This document shows positions 60,531 through 64,000 of a DNA stretch of 64,000 nucleotides, in pieces. The DNA comes from Methylorubrum rhodesianum (GTDB lineage: Bacteria > Pseudomonadota > Alphaproteobacteria > Rhizobiales > Beijerinckiaceae). The notes under the pieces are model-generated. The model was given only the letters and a program-made list of their open reading frames with translations, was not told where the DNA came from and did not search any database. The stretch lies in assembly GCF_014199985.1 (NCBI RefSeq), contig NZ_JACHOS010000004.1, forward strand, positions 186,001 to 250,000. The letters are read 5' to 3'. A program made the translations under genes and the position numbers. How positions within the stretch are numbered: the first letter of the stretch is position 1; every line of letters begins with the position of its first letter.

Positions 60531-60763
60531 CCCGGGCAGGAGAGGATCATCGACGAACCCTCGATGCGATCGGTCTCGAAACGAGTCGTTCAAGGCGAAA
60601 CGATCCTCTCTCGCGCATCCGGGCGGCAGAGAGCCTTTCACGGAACGCGAAGGCCCGAGGCGCCGCACAGCACAACAAAGCGGGCGGGGGCCGCTCAGTT
60701 GCGTCGAAGGGAGATTTTCACCGATGCAGGGCTGCCGCGCGGCGGAGGGCCGCGGCCTCGACC

Positions 60764-61897
60764 CTACTGCGCCGCCTCGGCATCTGCGAGGGTCACGAGT
60801 CCGGCCACGCTGCGCACATCCCGATAGCGGTCGCCGCGGGTGCTCATCATCGCCTCGAATTTCTGGTGCACCTGGGCGACCGAGAGGCTGGCGGGCTTGC
60901 GATGCCGGCCCCGGCCGGTGGTGCCGCCGAAGAAGATCGAGCGGTTGGCCCGGGCCGGGCCCGGCAACAGGGTCGCCGCCGCGGCGGTCGGCTTGTCGAC
61001 CACCTGGGACAGGAAGTTCTCGGCGTCGTCCGGCCCGAGGAAGTGAGCGAGGTAGACCTCGCCGAGGGACAGTTCGCGGCCGATCTTCAGGGCGATACGC
61101 GCGGCGTCGCGCTTCAGCATTTCGCCGGCCATGACGGCCGAGAGGTAAGGATCGCGGCGCAGGTCGAGGATACGGCTGCGCTCGGCTTGATCCTGGATCG
61201 ACGGCCGGTCGTTGGCATCCGGCACGACCGAAGCGGCCTCCTTCTCGTACCCGTATTTGGGTCCGAAATCGCGGATCACGCCGAGCCAGGTGCGCTCGAT
61301 GAACTGGAACAGGCCGGTGGCCGACGATGTCTTGGCCTGAACGGCGGTGATGAAGCTCGATTCCTTGTCGGCGACGGCCATGAGCAGGACCGGATCGGTC
61401 TGAACCGCCTGGGCCGCCTTCACGATCGTCTGCACGAGGTGGCGGCGGATCTTCATGGGACCGAACTCGAGGATGTCGTTCGGATCGCCGGTCGAGGTCT
61501 GGGAGAGCAGGAAGTCGTAGGAGACGCGGTCGACGGTGTTGGTGCCGAGTTCCGTGTCGAGGTCGCCGACGGGGTGGAAGCTCGCGGACGCCGCCAGCAC
61601 CGACGGGACCGGGCTCTCGGGCGCCAGCGCCTGGAGCCGCGGCTTCGGCATGGCCAGGTCGGACACCTTGGTCGAGGCCTCGGCCCGGCCGAGATCGGTG
61701 CCGGCATTGAGCAGAACCGCGCTCAAGCCCCCGGCCAGAAGGGTCATCGAGAGGATGGACCGCACCAGCGCCGTGCGGCTGCCGTGATCGCGGGCCGTCC
61801 GATGATTGAGAGTGATGACGTCGGAGGACGGGGTAGGACGCCCGCTCTTGCGCGGCATCGAGGTGGTACGCGGAGATCCGATCGTACGGCCCTGCAT
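60764..61897 (-). CDS. Lytic transglycosylase-like (SLT) membrane-anchored protein
   Basis: 377 residues. A basic N-terminus of about 40 residues precedes one hydrophobic segment (ALVRSILSMTLLAGGLSAVLL), a signal anchor. The SLT domain is at about 155-270: VADKESSFITAVQAKTSSATGLFQFI, whose Glu of KESSF is the catalytic acid, then TWLGVIRDFG. Members cleave glycan strands to make anhydromuropeptides. The C-terminal 70 residues are low-complexity, then helical. A GTG/ATG choice at the N-terminus is uncertain. Confidence 0.88.
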   Translation of the reverse strand: MQGRTIGSPRTTSMPRKSGRPTPSSDVITLNHRTARDHGSRTALVRSILSMTLLAGGLSAVLLNAGTDLGRAEASTKVSDLAMPKPRLQALAPESPVPSVLAASASFHPVGDLDTELGTNTVDRVSYDFLLSQTSTGDPNDILEFGPMKIRRHLVQTIVKAAQAVQTDPVLLMAVADKESSFITAVQAKTSSATGLFQFIERTWLGVIRDFGPKYGYEKEAASVVPDANDRPSIQDQAERSRILDLRRDPYLSAVMAGEMLKRDAARIALKIGRELSLGEVYLAHFLGPDDAENFLSQVVDKPTAAAATLLPGPARANRSIFFGGTTGRGRHRKPASLSVAQVHQKFEAMMSTRGDRYRDVRSVAGLVTLADAEAAQ

Positions 61898-62443
61898 CGT
61901 TGTCGTCGCTCACTCTTCGTGATGGCGCCAGCGGCGTATGGGCAACACTTACGCCCCGAGGATGTGGCGCAAACACGGCCGAGGTTGTGGCATCCCCAGG
62001 GCAAGCGGGGGCAATTTGCGGGCAAGCTGAGCCGTTTGGCGGATTGTCCCCAGTGTTTTCCACGGGGAGCCGCGATCCACGTCCGCCCACCGTCCTTGGC
62101 GACCTGGCCATGCTGCGCATCGGCCGGCGTCGGATTGTCGACGCATGAAGAATCGAAGACCGCTGGCGCTGTGACGAGCGTCGCCCTTCGCTTCGGTCTA
62201 CCGCGATCTTTTCTCCGAGAGACGGCCGCCGCGTTCGAAGCCTTGGGCAAGGCGATCCGCCGAGAGTCTGACAGTGGAGGCCTTGCGCGTGGCGCGGGAG
62301 CCAGATCTCACGTACCCGAAGCGAGCCATCGAAGAGCTCGCGGTCGAGACCGTCATCCGTGACCGCGATCCTGATTTCGGGAAGCAGCCGACCCATCGGC
62401 CGTTAGACGGTTGGCAGCCGCGCGGCGCTCGCTTGCTTGTCGC
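61898..62443. other. Gene-free stretch
   Basis: About 550 bases between the transglycosylase and coaA genes, both leftward. No convincing frame, repeat or RNA gene was seen. Promoter elements of the transglycosylase gene must lie here. Confidence 0.45.
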
Positions 62444-63457
62444 TCACAACCGCCGGAGCGCCACGCTCTCGATGCGGTGGCTCGGCCCCTTGGCCAGAAT
62501 CAGGCTCGCCCGCTGGCGGGTCGGCAGGATGTTGTCGCGCAGGTTCGGCAGGTTGATCGTGGTCCAGAGGCGGTCGGCGATCTCCAGCGCCTCGCTCTCG
62601 GCGACCTCGGCATATTTGCGGAAGTAGGAGAGCGGATCGCGGAAGGCGGTCTGGCGCAGGCGCAGGAAGCGATTGACGTACCAGCGGTGCAGATCGTCCT
62701 CGTGCCCGTCGAGATAGATCGAGAAGTCAAAGAAGTCGGAGACGAAGGGGATCGCGGTGCCGTCCCGCGGCAGGCGGGCCGGCTGGAGGACGTTGAGGCC
62801 CTCGACGATCAGGATATCGGGCGATTCGATCACCTGCTCCTCACCGGGCACCACGTCGTAGACGAGGTGGGAATAGACCGGTGCCGACACCCGCTTGTGG
62901 CCGGCCTTGATGTCGGCGAGGAAGCGCAGCAGGGCGGCGCTGTCGTAGCTCTCGGGGAACCCCTTCCGCTCCATCGCGCCCATGCGATGCAGTTCGGCGT
63001 TGGGATGGAGGAAGCCGTCGGTCGTGATGAGATCGACCTTGGGGGTGTTGGGCCAGCGGGCGAGCAGGGCCTTCAGCACCCGCGCCGTCGTCGATTTGCC
63101 GACCGCGACCGAGCCGGCGAGCCCGATGATGTAGGGCACCTTGGCTTCGTGCTCGGCGAGCAGGAAGCGCTGGGTCGCCTTGAACAGCCCCTGCGTCGCC
63201 GCGACGTAGAGCGAGAGCAGGCGCGAGAGCGGCAGGTAGATCGCCACGACCTCCTCGATGGAGATCGGATCATTGAGACTCTGCAGCCGGCCGATATCCT
63301 CGGCCGTCAGCGTCAGCGGGGTGTCCGCGCGAAGCTGGGCCCACTCCTCGCGCGAAAAGATCCGGTAGGGCGAGAGGCGGCTCGGCCCCTGGCCGGTCAC
63401 CGGATTCTGGCGCTCTTCCGGTTCGATCCCGGCCGACGGGATCGGGGCGCCGATCAT
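62444..63457 (-). CDS. coaA: Pantothenate kinase, type I (CoaA)
   Basis: First committed step of coenzyme A synthesis. 337 residues from the ATG at 63455-63457, which overlaps the hisE stop (ATGA). P-loop [18 protein letters not shown] (about 115-130), substrate block [12 protein letters not shown], and RKGFPESYD, plus the C-terminal [17 protein letters not shown]. Complete; slightly longer than E. coli CoaA owing to the N-terminus. Follows hisF-hisE, a usual Hyphomicrobiales order. Confidence 0.97.
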   Translation of the reverse strand: MIGAPIPSAGIEPEERQNPVTGQGPSRLSPYRIFSREEWAQLRADTPLTLTAEDIGRLQSLNDPISIEEVVAIYLPLSRLLSLYVAATQGLFKATQRFLLAEHEAKVPYIIGLAGSVAVGKSTTARVLKALLARWPNTPKVDLITTDGFLHPNAELHRMGAMERKGFPESYDSAALLRFLADIKAGHKRVSAPVYSHLVYDVVPGEEQVIESPDILIVEGLNVLQPARLPRDGTAIPFVSDFFDFSIYLDGHEDDLHRWYVNRFLRLRQTAFRDPLSYFRKYAEVAESEALEIADRLWTTINLPNLRDNILPTRQRASLILAKGPSHRIESVALRRL

Positions 63458-63777
63458 GTATGCCTCCGCGCCGCCTTCTCGGCGAGCCCGCTCTGCGCCG
63501 TGCGCCGGCCCAGCTCCGACATCACGTCGTTGAGCGGCACGCCGGCCGCCTTCAGCGTCACGACGAGGTGGTAGAGGACGTCCGCCGCCTCCGACACGAG
63601 CGCCTTGCGGTCGCCCTGCACGGCGGCGATGGCGGCCTCGACCGCCTCCTCGCCGAGCTTCTTGGCAGCTTTGGCCGGACCCTCGGAGAGGAGCTTTGCC
63701 GTATAGGACGTCTCGGGAGGCGTGCCGGCGCGGCTGTCCACGAGGGCGGCGAGATCGTCGAGGCTGAACTTGGTCAT
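63454..63777 (-). CDS. hisE: Phosphoribosyl-ATP pyrophosphatase
   Basis: Second step of histidine synthesis, hydrolysing PR-ATP to PR-AMP. 107 residues from the ATG at 63775-63777. The MazG-like all-alpha domain has [14 protein letters not shown] and [14 protein letters not shown] with the metal-binding Glu/Asp residues. Upstream in-frame starts to 63879 give a poor extension. Lies between hisF and coaA. Confidence 0.96.
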   Translation of the reverse strand: MTKFSLDDLAALVDSRAGTPPETSYTAKLLSEGPAKAAKKLGEEAVEAAIAAVQGDRKALVSEAADVLYHLVVTLKAAGVPLNDVMSELGRRTAQSGLAEKAARRHT

Positions 63778-63897
63778 CAGATGCGCAAACGGAAACCCGT
63801 ACATGCGGCATCGCATGATCGGATACCGGCGCTTCGGACCCTGCGCAGGCTCTGCCCCCCGGTCAAGGGGCGCGAACACCCGCCCACCGCTTACCCG

Positions 63898-64000
63898 TTA
63901 CGGATCGAGCCGCATCGCAAGTCCGGCGGCGGCCATGTGGCTCTTGGCCTCGCCAACGGTGTGGTGGCCGAAATGGAAGATCGAGGCGGCCAGCACGGCG
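63898..64000 (-). CDS. hisF: HisF, imidazole glycerol phosphate synthase cyclase subunit, C-terminal part
   Basis: The last 33 residues before the TAA at 63898-63900 read [24 protein letters not shown] and AMRLDP, the conserved end of HisF, where [11 protein letters not shown] is the phosphate-binding end of the barrel. The rest of the gene lies beyond the right edge. Confidence 0.93.
   Translation of the reverse strand, partial: AVLAASIFHFGHHTVGEAKSHMAAAGLAMRLDP

Noticed and set aside
60140..62362. A 740-codon frame over the response-regulator and transglycosylase genes
   Set aside because: Antisense shadow without ribosome site or domains; the two minus-strand genes carry clear motifs.

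Overview
The window looks like chromosomal DNA of a GC-rich alphaproteobacterium of the order Hyphomicrobiales, most likely Methylobacterium or Methylorubrum. This is inferred from the hisF-hisE-coaA order, a phasin, a NepR-like response regulator, the ActP/DUF485/Acs acetate set and overall codon use. It has two halves of different character. Positions 1 to about 34.4 kb are accessory: secretion, copper/metal resistance, anti-phage systems, a dead transposon and many loosely packed orphan genes. From gyrB (34.4 kb) to the right edge it is ordinary core chromosome. A 400-bp AT-richer stretch with iterated and inverted repeats (34.05-34.43 kb) separates the halves.

Accessory half. 0-5 kb: the start of a NuoA-like gene, then a type I secretion set (RTX cargo, PrtD-type ABC exporter, HlyD-type adaptor). 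5.4-6.7 kb: a helix-hairpin-helix/nuclease-like orphan. 7.4-14.7 kb: a metal island with copZ and copA on divergent CueR-type promoters, cueR, a 16-cysteine copper-storage protein, a CsoR/RcnR/FrmR-family repressor, and a Tat-exported Met/His-rich protein paired with a predicted outer-membrane protein. The exact motif TACCC-N5-GGGTA occurs upstream of the RTX gene, between the copper-storage and repressor genes, and upstream of the Tat gene, so one metal-sensing regulon probably joins them. 15.4-20 kb: a bacterial gasdermin facing a three-gene operon that encodes an orphan protein, a CHAT (caspase-like) protease and a ribosomal-protein-bL21 domain fused to a new C-terminal region. This looks like an abortive-infection module with an unusual ribosomal-protein part. 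20.2-21.9 kb: an EAL-domain fragment cut by a decayed tnpB element. 22.5-27.1 kb: orphan genes and long gene-free stretches.

27.6-33.7 kb: an XRE regulator divergent from a tight eight-gene operon: OGG-like HhH glycosylase, small MSGG protein, PfkB kinase fused to a nucleoside deoxyribosyltransferase-like domain, QueC-like enzyme, a second small MSGG protein, a second PfkB/NDT fusion, an FRG-domain protein and a small protein. OGG-like and QueC-like enzymes are known accessories of type IV CBASS, but no CD-NTase is visible here, so this may be an undescribed nucleobase-based immune system.

Core half. gyrB; an MBL-fold hydrolase; an acyl-CoA thioesterase; small membrane and secreted proteins; a RhlE-type RNA helicase; a second RTX protein; a mercaptopyruvate sulfurtransferase; a heparinase II/III protein followed by purH; an MFS transporter; actP-DUF485 and acs for acetate use; a PAS sensor whose kinase-like core lacks the phospho-accepting histidine; a phasin; an L,D-transpeptidase; a NepR-like/receiver fusion; a lytic transglycosylase; coaA-hisE-hisF (hisF cut by the edge). 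No tRNA, rRNA, CRISPR array or prophage was seen.
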